Below, one piece after another: positions 11,813 through 23,862 of a stretch of DNA of 64,000 nucleotides. A model generated the notes under the pieces. That model did no database searches. It had not been told where the DNA came from and saw only the letters and a list, made by a program, of their open reading frames with translations. This DNA comes from Gigaspora margarita (taxonomy: Eukaryota; Glomeromycota; Glomeromycetes; Diversisporales; Gigasporaceae), in assembly GCA_009809945.1 (NCBI GenBank), contig WTPW01000159.1:84118-148117 (forward strand), in the 5' to 3' direction. Position 1 is the first letter of the stretch; each line of letters begins with the position of its first letter. The position numbers were made by a program, and so were the translations under genes.

Positions 11813-11861
11813 TAAAAAATTTTAAATTTTTTGTGACCTATATACTAATAGCTCAGGTCCT

Positions 11862-12338
11862 TTTTTCCTGGTATAAGATTATGAATTCTAGAAGAAATAT
11901 GTGACTAAGATAAAAGAGTTGTATTATCATAAGAGGTGAGTTGCTCTAGAAATAAAATGTGCTTTGAGCATAATTAGCATTTAAAAGTTATATATTGGGG
12001 ATAATGATGAAGAAGAGATTCAAGTGAAGTATAGAGTAGGTTAATAGTAAATAAACATAAAATTTCTGTATGTGCAGATATAGAAGATTCTAGGTGATTG
12101 AGAAGTAAAATTATCTTAAAGATAGTAGAGTGTTTGTTGGGACCATCAATAATAGGGTTTGAGTGTTGTAGTATGTTAGTTGTAGACCATAAATTGTTTT
12201 GTAATTGTTGTAATCGAATATGTGTACTATTACCAAGTAATTGAGTCGAAGTAAAAAGGTAGAAAAATAATATTGTAATTGTATATCCCAAATATTTTTG
12301 ATTCCATATATATTGTGATTAAGCATAGTACTATTAGG
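11862..12338 (-). pseudogene. LINE-1 fragment: end of RT region
   Basis: The minus strand encodes STMLNHNIYGIKNIWDIQ and then a leucine-rich stretch typical of the region after the RT palm. The frame reads straight into LAKSTPN at 12608 onward when the 269-bp hAT-like MITE and one CTATTAGG are set aside. Downstream stops are frequent. Confidence 0.6.
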
Positions 12339-12607
12339 CGGTGATGTATGTTTTGGTTGTTCAAAGCCTTTTTTGGCTTGTTCATATCCAAAATTGTCCA
12401 AACATTCAAGATTGTCCAAAGCTTGTCCAGGCATTAATAATTAATAAATCTATGTAAAAATATATAACTATATATGTTTTTAGGTGCTGAACACATTCCA
12501 GTTAAAATTAAAATAGATTATCTTAATAAAATTTTAAGTAATTTTACTTTATTTAATTGTTCAAAATTGTCCAAATCATTGTCCAAAGCTGTCTCATGAC
12601 AACACTG
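12339..12607. mobile_element. hAT-like MITE in LINE-1
   Basis: Perfect 8-bp duplication CTATTAGG (12331-12338 and 12608-12615). Ends CGGTGATGTATG and CATGACAACACTG are imperfect inverted repeats of the hAT CAGTG type. The subterminal phrase TTGTCCAAA occurs several times in both orientations, as in hAT elements. 269 bp, non-coding. Confidence 0.8.
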
Positions 12608-13375
12608 CTATTAGGTGTACTTTTGGCTAGTCTTGCTTTGTGTTTGGCAACAGTAAGATATTTAGAAAGGAATTTGTTACATATTGAGTAAGTAAGAATT
12701 GTATTATGAATATGGTACTCAAAAATAGGTATAATAACATTGTTAATGATATAGCAAGCCTGCTTATCAGTAATTTGTTTGGTATTGAATGTGTTGATGA
12801 GCTCAAAAGCTTCTTGAAAATTAGTTTAGACTGTATTGTAGATTTGGGTAAAGTAGAAAACCAGCATCCAAGAAATTAATATGGTATTGTAGGAGGATGG
12901 CATTAAATATTAAAGTTTAAGAAGGAAATAGAAGGTGTATGCATAGAGTTGAATACAAAAGTAGATTTTTGTAGATTTACTTTAATATTAGCTATTTGGT
13001 AGAATAAGGATGCTGTATAAAGAATGTTTTTTAGTTGTTGTTGAGATTCTGAAATCCACAAAGTGTTATCCATATATGCAAGAACAGATGTTGAAACTTG
13101 TAAAGAAACAAAAGTATGTGGAGAAATGCTAGAGAGCCAAGATACAGAGGATTGATAACCTGTATAGGAATTAGAGATTTCGGTAATAAGAGTATCATAA
13201 TATATTCGCCAAAAGAGAGGTGTAATAGTTTCATCCTAATCTATTCCATTATGAACTTCATAAGAAGATATAAGCCCAAGATTAGTTATTACTCTATTAG
13301 TTCTTTGTATAAGAAGATTGGAAAGAGTTGTTATAAGGTGTGTTGGCATATTGAGCCTTTTGAGAGATAGGATAA
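12608..13375 (-). pseudogene. LINE-1 fragment: second half of reverse transcriptase
   Basis: Minus-strand frames give SLKRLNMPTHLITTL, then NGID*DETITPLFWRIYYD (RT motif B region) and AYMDNTLWIS, a decayed version of the catalytic YADD box in which the Asp pair is lost. The order matches LINE-2 (GIDQDEVISPLIWRIFYDP, then AYADNTT). Its upstream continuation is at 26734, and DLFIL|SLKRLN joins exactly across CACTA1. Several stops and frameshifts. Inactive. Confidence 0.78.
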
Positions 13376-13465
13376 CACTGGTTGAATTTTTTTAATATGA
13401 TAGGCCAATATAAAGAAGATTATAGGCGATATGTAACAAAACAAACATCATAAAATCGGGTAAAA

Positions 13466-14451
13466 AGGGGTGTGGCGACTTAGTGAAGTTGTTAAGTTGT
13501 CACCCCCAAGCGGCAGGTCTAGGGTTCAAATCCCACTGGCGACGCTTTGAAAAATAGACCTGTGTTCCGGTAACTGCTTCTCATCGATCAGTTGGGTACA
13601 TTACCTGTAGGCCTTGGTACACCATCTCGAATGGGAGCCTTTGGGTGCACAAATCCAAGGAACCAGAGAAACGGAAACCCATTTGGCAAGCCCCAAGTAA
13701 GGAGGTAGCAAAGATCTTTGACAGTGCTACCAAAGCCAGAATATCAGAAACCGGAGCTGGAGAATCAGACGATAAGACCCTCGAGGAGGGGGTTCACCAA
13801 CCTGGCCGCCGGAGTCGCACCAGAGAAAAAGGACCTATGTTTCGGAATTAGGTACCAAGGGAAGAAGGCCATATCGACCCTTCTGGGCTAACTGGTTTGG
13901 AAGTTTGTGGATCCGGTATAAGGGCCGGTAGGATGGTGAGGTCGGTGCTGGGGTTGGAGCGAACCTTACAAGGGCAGAAGTAGGTAATAGTAGCAGTTTA
14001 GGTAACCCCTGGACTGCAAGTATATAGGTAAAGCTGTAGCGTAAGTTACCGAAGTGTAGGTAATACCTGGGTGGGACAGGAACTGCTCTACCAAGTTTTT
14101 CGTCGAGGATAAATTAGTCCTAAGGGTGGTGAATAGCATCCGGTATGAACTCCCAGTTTAGAAACTGGTGGCTGTACCAGTGATACAAGATGGGTTGGCA
14201 GGCGGATCAGGGACCAGAGAGTTTAAATAGGCAATGCCAGTATGCAGGTTGCAGGTATGGCAGCTAGTGTAGGACCTTCGAGTGGCTACTTAAATAGGCA
14301 ACCAAAAGTTGCAGGTGTGGCTAGTTGTACTCTCATCAATGTAACAAATGTCGGTATCCCCAAGTGGAATACCAACGGCCCTAATATCTTGAATAAAAAT
14401 TCCCAGTCCCGAAGACGGACACTTTAAAAAAAAAAAATAAAAAAAAATAAA
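13466..14451 (+). mobile_element. Long SINE-like retroelement with tRNA-like head and poly-A tail
   Basis: A perfect 16-bp target duplication ATAAAATCGGGTAAAA (13450-13465 and 14452-14467) brackets about 985 bp ending in an A-rich tail (from 14425), the mark of target-primed retrotransposition. The head holds a B-box-like GGTTCAAATCC (13523-13533) and an AGTGAAG...GTTAAG stretch like an A-box arm. The body is clearly richer in G+C than its surroundings and has no convincing ORF; the 13645-13851 frame shows no motif. Relatives are at 54490-56700 and, more distantly, 46890-47905, both minus strand. Likely moved by a LINE in trans. Confidence 0.75.
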
Positions 14452-14467
14452 ATAAAATCGGGTAAAA

Positions 14468-15489
14468 GATATTTGACTAATTAATATAATCATATAAATA
14501 TCTGCCATCCGATATCTTGGTGGCATATTAATTTTTTAAAATATAAACCAAAAAAAGGCCAATTTTATTAAAGTTAATATAACAACTAAATATTGGTTTA
14601 TGATATAAACTGATATTCTAATGAATAAATANATTATTAGAAGATATAATACTGAGTAGTTAAACTGTTAATTATAAATCCAAATTAGGCCGATATTTTA
14701 TTATTTTACATTGATATATAATGATAAATTAATGATATTATATTATATGACAGATTCTATCAATTTATTTTTTTAAACTAAATTTAAGCTGTATTTCGTT
14801 GATTGATTTATTTTTCTATTTTCATTTTCTGATATATTTCTGATTATATACATTAATAGAAGATATTTTACTGATTCTATTGATTATCTCTATTTAATCT
14901 TTAATTTAGCTGATACATTATGATATATACTGATAGGTTTATTATTTTATATATTATGCGATAATATTTGACAGATTCTATTAATTTATTTTTTTAAACT
15001 AAATTTAAGCTGATATTTTGTTGATTGATTTATTTTTCTATTTTCATTTTCTGATATATTTCTGATTATATACATTAATAGAAGATATTTTATAGATTTT
15101 ATTGATTATCTCTATTTAATCTTTAATTTAGCTGATACATTATGATATATACTGATAGGTTTATTATTTTATATATTATGCGATGATATTTGACAGATTC
15201 TATTAATTTATTTTTTTAAACTAAATTTAAGCCAATATTTTGTTGATTGATTTATTTTTTTATTTTCGTTTTCTGATATATTTCTGATTATATACGTTAA
15301 TAGAAGATATTTTACTGATTTTATTAATCAACCAGTTTATAAAAATAGAATGTATTTCAGTTATTTACTCATACTCATGCAATAACTATAAATTATTTTG
15401 ATAATATATTATTTATACATACAAAAATTTATTAATGATTTTAATTATATATTAATCAATAAACTATTGGTCTAATTATATATTAAATC
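14468..15489. repeat. CACTA1 left subterminal region with 221-bp tandem repeat
   Basis: From about 14740 to 15345 a unit of about 221 bp (GACAGATTCTATTAATTTAT ... TTGATTGATTT) recurs 2.7 times with high identity. The unit boundary phrase is at 14751, 14971 and 15192. The rest is AT-rich with CTGATA and GCCGATAT phrases, consistent with CACTA subterminal transposase-binding repeats. Confidence 0.7.
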
Positions 15490-18400
15490 GTTTATTTGTA
15501 GGAATTACTANTAATATTTTTTGTTGATTATTACCAGATTGAAATTTATATGAAGAAGGGATAAATCATCCTAATATCCTCTGTATAGGGAGTATACAAT
15601 CTCTTGCTTCTTCATAAAATTTTTCTTGCCAAATTTCTATATCACAACNTTTATCATTATTCGCTTGTAATGATAAGTAAAATTTTTTTGAAGAATGTGG
15701 CATATACCATTGGACATAAGCTAGATGGTGTGTTTCATTATTAAATTTATGTTGAAAAAAGTATTGTATTTGTNCAGGATATATATCTTGAGAATTGTCA
15801 CGATAAGCAAGAAACTTTGCTCTAATATATGATCAGCTTCTATATCTAACGGCATTCTTTGATCTATATATTTCTGCTCCTATTTTTAATCTTCCAAATT
15901 GGGTAATTACTCNATCGATTGATGGTGCCATCATATCATCTAGATCGAAATCATATAGTNTAGAATAATATTCTCCTAAAATTTGATAAATATTATCAGG
16001 AAGATTTACATTCTCGTTTATCGGTCTAAGCATTTCTCCAGGATACCTTTCTGTTCCCATAATATNACTACCAATAGTTATTTTATCTGCCATATCCAGA
16101 TATGCTATTAAATCCTCACTTNCAAAATTTTCTGTCATCTTTAAACTTCCACGCACTTTTTTATCTAAAAGTAGAAGAATTTGGCCAAATAGTAATTTAG
16201 TTTCGTTACTATTGACATAATTTATTCTATATTCTACTTGTGCATTTTTTATTAAAATGCGCATAAGTTCAGGTTCAATTGACTGATTACTAGTCAGATA
16301 AGATCCTAACAAACCATNCATCCTTTCGAAAGAATAGCACCAATAAGCATATAGTGGACCATAATCTAAGCAACATTGTTTAATGTGAAGTGACAAATGA
16401 ATATTGGATGTTATTAGGTATAGACCATAATTTTGTTGAATTAACTGTGCCATGTTTATTAGCCGATTATGTGCTTNGTCTAGGTCACTTTGCCTGACTA
16501 TTCGGCTTACTAATGAATTGCATGCACAGACAAAATTAAAAATAATCTCTTTATCTCCATGTGCTAGCAAATTCCACATGCATGGTATAGCATACACTTG
16601 ATAAAATATTCTCCACTGATCTGCAGTAAATTGACCAAACCCTTCTGCTCCATGCATGACTTTTGATAGAATACGACCTATATCTGATGGAATTTTAATG
16701 TTCGACATACNTCTTTCAATTATTGAAAGTTGTTTTTTGGTGAGTTTATTATGATCTAATAAGCACTGCTTCATTATCAACTTGCTGATATCTAAAAATA
16801 GGCAATGCATTGGATCAATTACTATAAATTTAACTAGATCAAAATAATTTAGCCAATATAGTTCTGACCATCTTACTCCCGTTTCTGAAACATGCTTATC
16901 ACATTCTTGTTTATTTGTACAATGTAACCATTGATTTGCTGCACTAAAATATTGTGAAATATCTACTGGTTTGAACNATTCATCCATATTTTCAAAACTA
17001 CCATAGTGATTTCTTTTGGTTTTATGGTCATATTTTGAACATTTTGAACAACGATAGCATTTTACTAAATAACTTGCATGCCTGCAAATTTTTTTTGTAG
17101 CAGGAACATCATTAGCTGATAAAATAAGTGCTGCATATATCTTGCATCCTTCTTTATATTCAAATATTGATGGTAATTCTATACCAGAAGAAAATTCAAT
17201 TAACTCGTCGATGATTAGAGCAAGATAATGATTTATCTGATGTTTACTAGGCTCATTTGGACCAGGAATGATACCTAATGTTAAAATATTGTTTGGTTTA
17301 AACTGTTCTTTACATGGTAAATTACATAAAACTTTATAAATTACCCCAGTGCTATGAATTGTATAATCGAATGGTTGAAACCAGTCGATATTTATAGCTA
17401 AGCCGATATGGTTATCAAGTGTATCATTTGTAAAAAATGGTGTTGGATCATTAGGATTTATAGCAAAAATTTTCCAGATATTGCCCTCGTATATGTCTGA
17501 AAAAATTCTATTTGGAACATTTCTATTTCTAGAATATCATAACAACTCCTCAAAGCCTGGTCGCTGATACATTATATAAAGTTGTTGTTTAATACTTCCA
17601 ATTGGGTAAAGCTTTAATGCTTGTAATAAAGTTCCTTCATTTGTTTTTATTATCTCAGCTAATGGTTCATTACATGCCGATCGTCGTGATTCTGATCTAT
17701 GATTAGGATATTCTACATATGTACACATTTTGCATACTGGTCGATTATCCTCTGAATAATTTTGATTTCTAATAGGTCATAAAGTTTATGACATTTCGGG
17801 TATGCAACATATTTTTTATATTTAGTTAAGATTCCTAAAGATGATTTTGCTGTAGTCATAGAAGTAGGGAACTTATCGGCTTTATTCATTTTGAAATGTA
17901 CAAGTATAATGCGAAAAAATTTAATTAATATTTCTGTACCAACATTAGATATATTGAAACGTTGCTGATATTTCATTATCTATAAGATGATCCAATCAAT
18001 CAAATTATCCTCTAAAGTAAATAGTTGATCAAAAACTTTAGGATCGATTTCTGGTAGAATAAAATTAACAGGTTCATGACTAGCTTGTGAGGAATCACTT
18101 GCAGAATCACTTGAAGAATTACTTGAGGAAGAAGCATTATTAGGTTCTTCTTTCTGAATTATTATAATTTTATCATCATCAGATGATTGATATATATCAA
18201 AAGGAGATAATTCTTCTAAAGGTTCATCAATGTTCATCTCTTCAGCATCGATGGGTGAAGGTATCTGAAATTTTGCTCTGCCTGATTTTCTGAAGGTTGG
18301 TGACTGTTCAATAAAATCATCTTCTAGAAATAAACTTATAGATTCAGTACTCAAGTTTGTATTATTTTCTTTATCACTGGCTGTACTATCTTCTTCAGAA

Positions 18401-18816
18401 CTATTGCTATCTAATGCACTGATATCTGAACTACTATCATCAGAATCACTATTATCCGAACTACTACCATCAGAATCACTGTTATCCGAGCCACTATCGT
18501 CAGAATCATCATTATCTGAATCTTCACTTGCTGAACTAACACATTTTGGAAATTCTGGAAGTGGTTCTTCTCTATGTTTATACTTTGCCGTGAATAATTT
18601 CTTGGTGATTCTACTAGATTGACCAATATCAGGTAAGGCCATATGAGATTGTTGTGTTCGTAGATCGACATATTTCCCTTGACATTTTGGGCACTTACAT
18701 ACTACTTTTTTTGTTTTGCGTATAGATTTTCCTGAACTCTCTTCGGATGATGACATTATTATTTTACTATTATGTTTTTTTATATTGGGTAATATCATAT
18801 TGAATTTTTTTTGCAA
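15490..18816 (-). pseudogene. CACTA1 transposase (tnp2 family), broken
   Basis: Minus-strand frames follow the tnp2 plan in order. The N-terminus has a CKCPKCQGKY...H zinc-finger-like motif and a long Ser/Asp repeat (SDSDGSSSDNSDSD). Next comes a basic region with a second CxxC, then LAINIDWFQPF, CNLPCKEQF, LGIIPGPNEPSKH and YLALIIDELIEF. The core DPMHCLFLDISKLIMK (16815-16770) includes the conserved Asp. The C-terminal domain ends with HHLAYVQWYMP and ARDCILPIQRILG. Either ATG 18816 or ATG 18756 (MSSSEESS) could start it. There is an in-frame stop near 17980, a frameshift near 17715, a stop near 17540, a stop at 15833 and several ambiguous bases. Transcribed divergently from the accessory gene at 20823. 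Confidence 0.85.
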
Positions 18817-20822
18817 GATTTTTGCAAAAAAATGTATGCTGAAATCGACGTCTTAAATACTTTTTTGAAATAAATCAGCCCTATATATATAAACAATTCA
18901 AGAATTTATGCATATCATAGATTTCAATCACTGATCACTGATTAAATCAATGGAATTAATTTTTCTTGTAATACAGTATAAATAAAACATGGAAACGATC
19001 ACACATTCAATTATCTTTCGAATGCACTTATTGTTTTCTTTCCGGAACACGTCAATTTCTTCTTTTTTTAAAAAAAAACAATAAAACACAAATATCTTCA
19101 TACAATATTATAAAAAGCATTATACAAAAAACTTTTTATAACTATAAAAAGGAAAAATCTTAATCGTGAGAGCTGATATTCTACAAAATGTATATGCCAA
19201 GTTTTTCAATCAAATCATTGCTATAATNAACGTATCTTCTCAAATAAAAAACTTTTTTTTTGATAAAAATAGTACCAATTTTCTATTATCTTGTCCAACT
19301 TAAACCTTTCTGTATCTTCCTAGAAAAAGGTTTTCCTCCGCGTATCTTCCTAGTCCAAAATTAATGCGTTTNTCTTTTTGTCTTTTACCTAAATATATTA
19401 TAGTGTTATACTATATACGTATATAATGCATGCAACATTAAAATTTTATCTAAATACGGAAAAAAGATCAAAGAAACATACCAAACACCAAACAATGACA
19501 TTTAATAATCATGCATTAGAATGCATATAATGCTCGAGTACGAAAGAAAATCAAAGAACAATACCGAATTCCTGATAATCATGTGACAATCAGATTGCCA
19601 AAGTGATGGATACATTGTTTTAATGTAATCATTATTTATTTAATGATATTTAAGTGATATTAATTTACTATATATAATGTTCAATTTTCTATTTGAGTAC
19701 AGAAGAATTCCAAGGAATAATGCGTAATATGAGAAAATTTGGTAATTGGTAATTTTATTCGCATATCTTCCTAATGAAGTAATTTTTTTAATGACATTAA
19801 AACAATATTAATATAATATTTTAATTTATTTTTATTCGAGTACAGAAGAACTTCAGATTGAGTAATTATTAAGTTCAGTTGTATATCTTCCTAATGAAGT
19901 ATTTTTTTTAATGATATTAAAATGATATTAATATAATATTTTAATTTATTTTTATTCGAGTACAGAAGAACTTCAGATTGAGTAATTATTAAGTTCAGTT
20001 GTATATCTTTCTAATTATCTTTTATCTAAATATATTATAATATTATACTATGTATATAATGCATACAACATTAAAATTTTATCCGAATATGGAAAGAAGT
20101 CAAAAGAACATGCATTAGAATGCATATAATGCTCGAATACAAAAGAAAATCAAAGAACAATACCGAATTCCTAATAATCATGTGATAATCAAATTGCCAA
20201 GGTGATGGGTACATTGCTTTAATGTAATCGTTATTTATTTAATGATATTTAAGTGATATTAATTTAATATATATAATGTTCAATTTTCTATTCGAGTACA
20301 GAAGAATTCCAAGGAATAATGCGTAATATGAGAAAATATAGTAATTGGTAATTTTGTTCGCATATCTTCCTAATGAAGTAATTTTTTTTAATGACATTAA
20401 AACGATATTAATATAATATTTTAATTTATTTTTATTTGAGTACAGAAGAACTTCGAATTGAGTAATATTAAGTTCAGTTGTATATCTTCCTAATGAAGTA
20501 TTTTTTTTAATGATATTAAAATGATATTAATATAATATTTATAACGTTCGTTCAGTGAAAGGTAAATTAAAATTATATGCAACTTTATTAATAAATTTTA
20601 ATTCAGTATCATTCAGGAGACATAAGACAGATAATAGAAGATAATTACCATATAGCCNNTCNAACTTATAAAAAGGATNGTATCTTTCCTAGGAATTTTC
20701 GTTGTCAAATTCAATTNAATATCTTGCCTTAAAATTACTTTTCGAAACTAAATCAATCCTCTTTCACTAGTTTTTTATCATAAAATTTTTTTTCACATTA
20801 ATTCTTTCGCTTTCTACGTACA
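18817..20822. promoter_or_regulatory. Divergent intergenic region of CACTA1 with long direct duplication
   Basis: Two kilobases between the two divergent gene starts. A block of about 600 bp (from near 19380) is repeated directly (from near 20020 to 20545), sharing CTTTTAYCTAAATATATTAT, CGAGTACAGAAGAA, CATATCTTCCTAATGAAGTA and others. GAGTACAGAAGAA occurs at least five times. It probably holds both promoters, but I see no clear TATA or initiator. Confidence 0.6.
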
Positions 20823-22080
20823 ATGGGAAAAGAAAAGCAACTTCCCAAAGCTGAAAGCAGCAAGATGGCAAAGAAGAGAGCACAAAAACATAAGAAGCAA
20901 AAATGTAAGATTTCNATAAGCCGATATAGTAATTTATTAATTATCAATTAATTATTAAATTTATATTTTTAGTAGATGCAAAGGTGATCGCTACAGCGAT
21001 TGCAGCAGCAATCACTGCTACTCAAGGCAAGGGGAAGAAGAAGCGAATAGAACTACCAAAAAGCTCTAGCTCTAGTAGCGCAGGCACTACTAGTAGTGAT
21101 GATGAGAGAGGAAGATCAAGAAGAGGAAGTATCAGTAACAGAAGCAGTAATCATTCCAGCAGTAGCAGTAGCAGCAGCAGCAGCAGCAGCAGCAGCAGTT
21201 CTGAAAGTGATCATCCTCTGAGACTACTAACAAGAGAGCAATCATCCCATCTTTGGGTAAATATATTATTGCCTTCTCGTGACTTTTATAAATAGATTTA
21301 CTTTACATTTTTATTTTTTATTTTATTTTATTTTTTTTTTGTAGAACGAAATTAAAATATTGATAGAGGGTGGAAAGTTAACATCTCTAAAACCTGATTT
21401 GAGCAAAAAATGGTCTTCGCAGATGAAGAATATCCAGAAAAATTTGATCCTGTCGATAATAAAAAAATTGCCCGGATACAAATAACACTCAGGTGCTATC
21501 GAAAACATATTGAAATTACATCACAAGACGCAGAGGCGTACTGTAAAATAAACTCAGATGACACCCTAAAAGCATACAATCTTGCTCAAATTGGGAAAAA
21601 CAGTAAGGTGAATGAGGTAATAACAATTTCTTTTTCTTTGTTTCATATAAATTTTTTAATTTATCATTTTTATAAAATAAATTAGAAATGAAAAAGAAGG
21701 CGTAGGGCATTATCATTCTTGATGAAGGCTGGGAACAGTGTTGGAAATCTTATGTTCTCATATTCTCATGAGAACATTACTTTTAATTTGAGAACATTTG
21801 CAAAAGTTAAGATGTTCTCTATTAAAATTTTTTTGAGAACATTAAGTTTGAAAAATATGTTCTCTATATAAATATATAAAGTAATAAAAATTATTATTAT
21901 TAAACTAGTGGTTTAAATAATTAAGTTCAAAAATATTTAATTGTTAATTGGTTAAATAAAGAGTATATTAGTTATTTTGAATTACAAAAAAAATTTGAAT
22001 AATATAATTTATTGGTTTATCATTTCTAGTTTTGGTACAATATAGTTGTATAACTGCTTTATTATGTATACTTTGATATA

Positions 22081-23862
22081 CAGTCATCCATCAATATAAT
22101 TACCTCACCTATAATTAAACCTTCTATATAATGTATTGCCAATTTTTTATAAATTTAAAATACCTCTATATAGTCACAATTGCTTTATAATCACTATTAC
22201 TTTTTTTAAAAATTGTAAATAAATTTAATAATGAAAATACCTTTTTATAATTATAAATATAGATAATTGCTATATATAAATGTCTAAATATTATTAAGTA
22301 AATTGACTTTTATATAATATGAAAAGTTGTTTAGAAGAACAAAATACACTTACTAAAATTTTTATATAAATCAGAAAATTTTTTATTAATTTATTCTTTA
22401 TTTTATGCTTCTTTAAAAAAATTATTTTTTCTCAGAAACATAGAATGAAAAAACATATTAATAAAAATACATAAATTTATATAAAAATTTTACAATAAGT
22501 GTATTTTGCCTCCCAAACAACTTTTCTTATTATATAAAAGTTAATTCACTTAGTTAGATTTAGATTTTAATATATAACAACTATTTGTGTTCATATATAA
22601 AAATTTTTAAAAAAATTTTAAATTTTTATATATGAATACAAATTGTTGTTATATATGAAAGTCTATATTTAACTAAATGAATCAAATTTTTATAAATATG
22701 AAAACTTGTTTGGGAGGACAAAATATACTTACTATAAAATTTTTATGTAAATTGGTGAACTTTTTATTAATACATTTCTTCATTTTACTTTTCTAAGAAA
22801 AAATTTTTTTAATTTTTTCACAGAAGCATAAAATGAAGAAATAAACTAATAAAAATTTTTCTAATTCATATGAAAATATTATAAAAAGTGTATTTTGCCC
22901 TTTCTAACAACTTTTCTTATTACATAATAGTTGTTCACTTAATAATATTAGACTTTATATATGACAACTTTCTGCATTCATATTGTTAACCTATAGAAAT
23001 TGCTATAAATCACAAAATCGATCATAACTCTTGATCCACCGATCCAAATTGAATGAAACCACTACCATTAGAATCAGCTCATCGAGACGATTCCAACAAG
23101 CTATAGATCATCCCTGTACGATCACTGGATGACAAGATCGGAACCAATAAGTGATCAATCATGTGATCTGCAATCTGATTGGTTAAGCGATTACTGCGGG
23201 CAAAAGCGTCACTAGTAGCATTTGTAAAATATGTCATATTTATAGCATATATTCTATATATTTTATNTATTCAACATATATTATTTATTACATATATTAC
23301 ATTTATATTATTTATACTATATATTTTATTAGTAGTAGTTATAGCATATATTACACATGTAGTAGATATAGTCTGTTACATTTGTGAAAAATCAAAATGT
23401 ATAAAAGCAGCAGATGTGGACCCCAAGTTCAACTTCGAGTATTCATACTCTTTCACTAATAAATACATTTATTTATTATTTAAATTAAACAATTACTAGT
23501 ATCTTCATATACTTTTAATTGTAGCCTCTTTTGTAATTGCAAATTGGCAAAAATCTTCTTTGTTAAGTTTTCTTAAAAAACGCTTCTCGACTTAGATATA
23601 TCACAGTAACAAGTGAGGTTACACAAAGTTTTCACTGTCTAAGATCGCTCTAGTTACCTACTATCTTTAAAGAAGTAGATATAGGATAACAATATATAAA
23701 AATTTTTTAAAATTTTTTTTATTTTTATTTTACCTCCTTATGATTATGCTTATTTATTATTTTATATAAGGTGATTATATAGAGATAATTCTTTGTAAGC
23801 AAACCTTTATATAATTACCAAATAAGTGTATAACAAAATGCATAATTATATAGGGATAACTG
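22081..23862. mobile_element. Mariner-like foldback MITE (CAGTCATCC ends)
   Basis: TA-flanked ends CAGTCATCCATCAATATAAT and ...TATAGGGATAACTG are inverted repeats. About 1.07 kb without the nested solo LTR. Two internal palindromic blocks (about 22290-22560 and 22660-22965) share AAACAACTTTTCTTATTA and AATATACTTACTA phrases. No ORF. Confidence 0.75.
22984..23691 (+). mobile_element. Solo LTR, same family as 188-6706
   Basis: 708 bp with ends TGTTAACC and GGATAACA, alike along its full length to both LTRs at 188-893 and 6000-6706 but visibly more diverged, hence older. ATAT on both sides fits a 4-bp duplication: the paralogous palindrome near 22590 shows the uninterrupted target. No internal region remains, as expected after LTR-LTR recombination. 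Confidence 0.8.

Larger units (their letters stand above)
7773..11861. mobile_element. Large foldback element of MITE family B
   Basis: Outer inverted ends AGGACCCCGAGCTATTAG and ...CTAATAGCTCAGGTCCT, flanked by TTTTTTCT and TTTTTCCT (7 of 8 match), insert into LINE-1. The interior is two long inverted arms built from repeated ~90-bp palindromic modules, and it hosts a Tc1-like element and an 802-bp mariner-like foldback. No gene of its own is seen. It shares terminal sequence and duplication length with the 169-180 bp family B MITEs, so it looks like a giant non-autonomous relative. Confidence 0.7.

Noticed and set aside
13645-13851. 68-codon frame in the SINE-like element
   Set aside because: No motif, and the related copy at 54490-56700 does not keep the frame open.
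18404-18622. Plus-strand Ser/Leu-rich frame
   Set aside because: Shadow of the Ser/Asp repeat of the CACTA1 transposase on the other strand.
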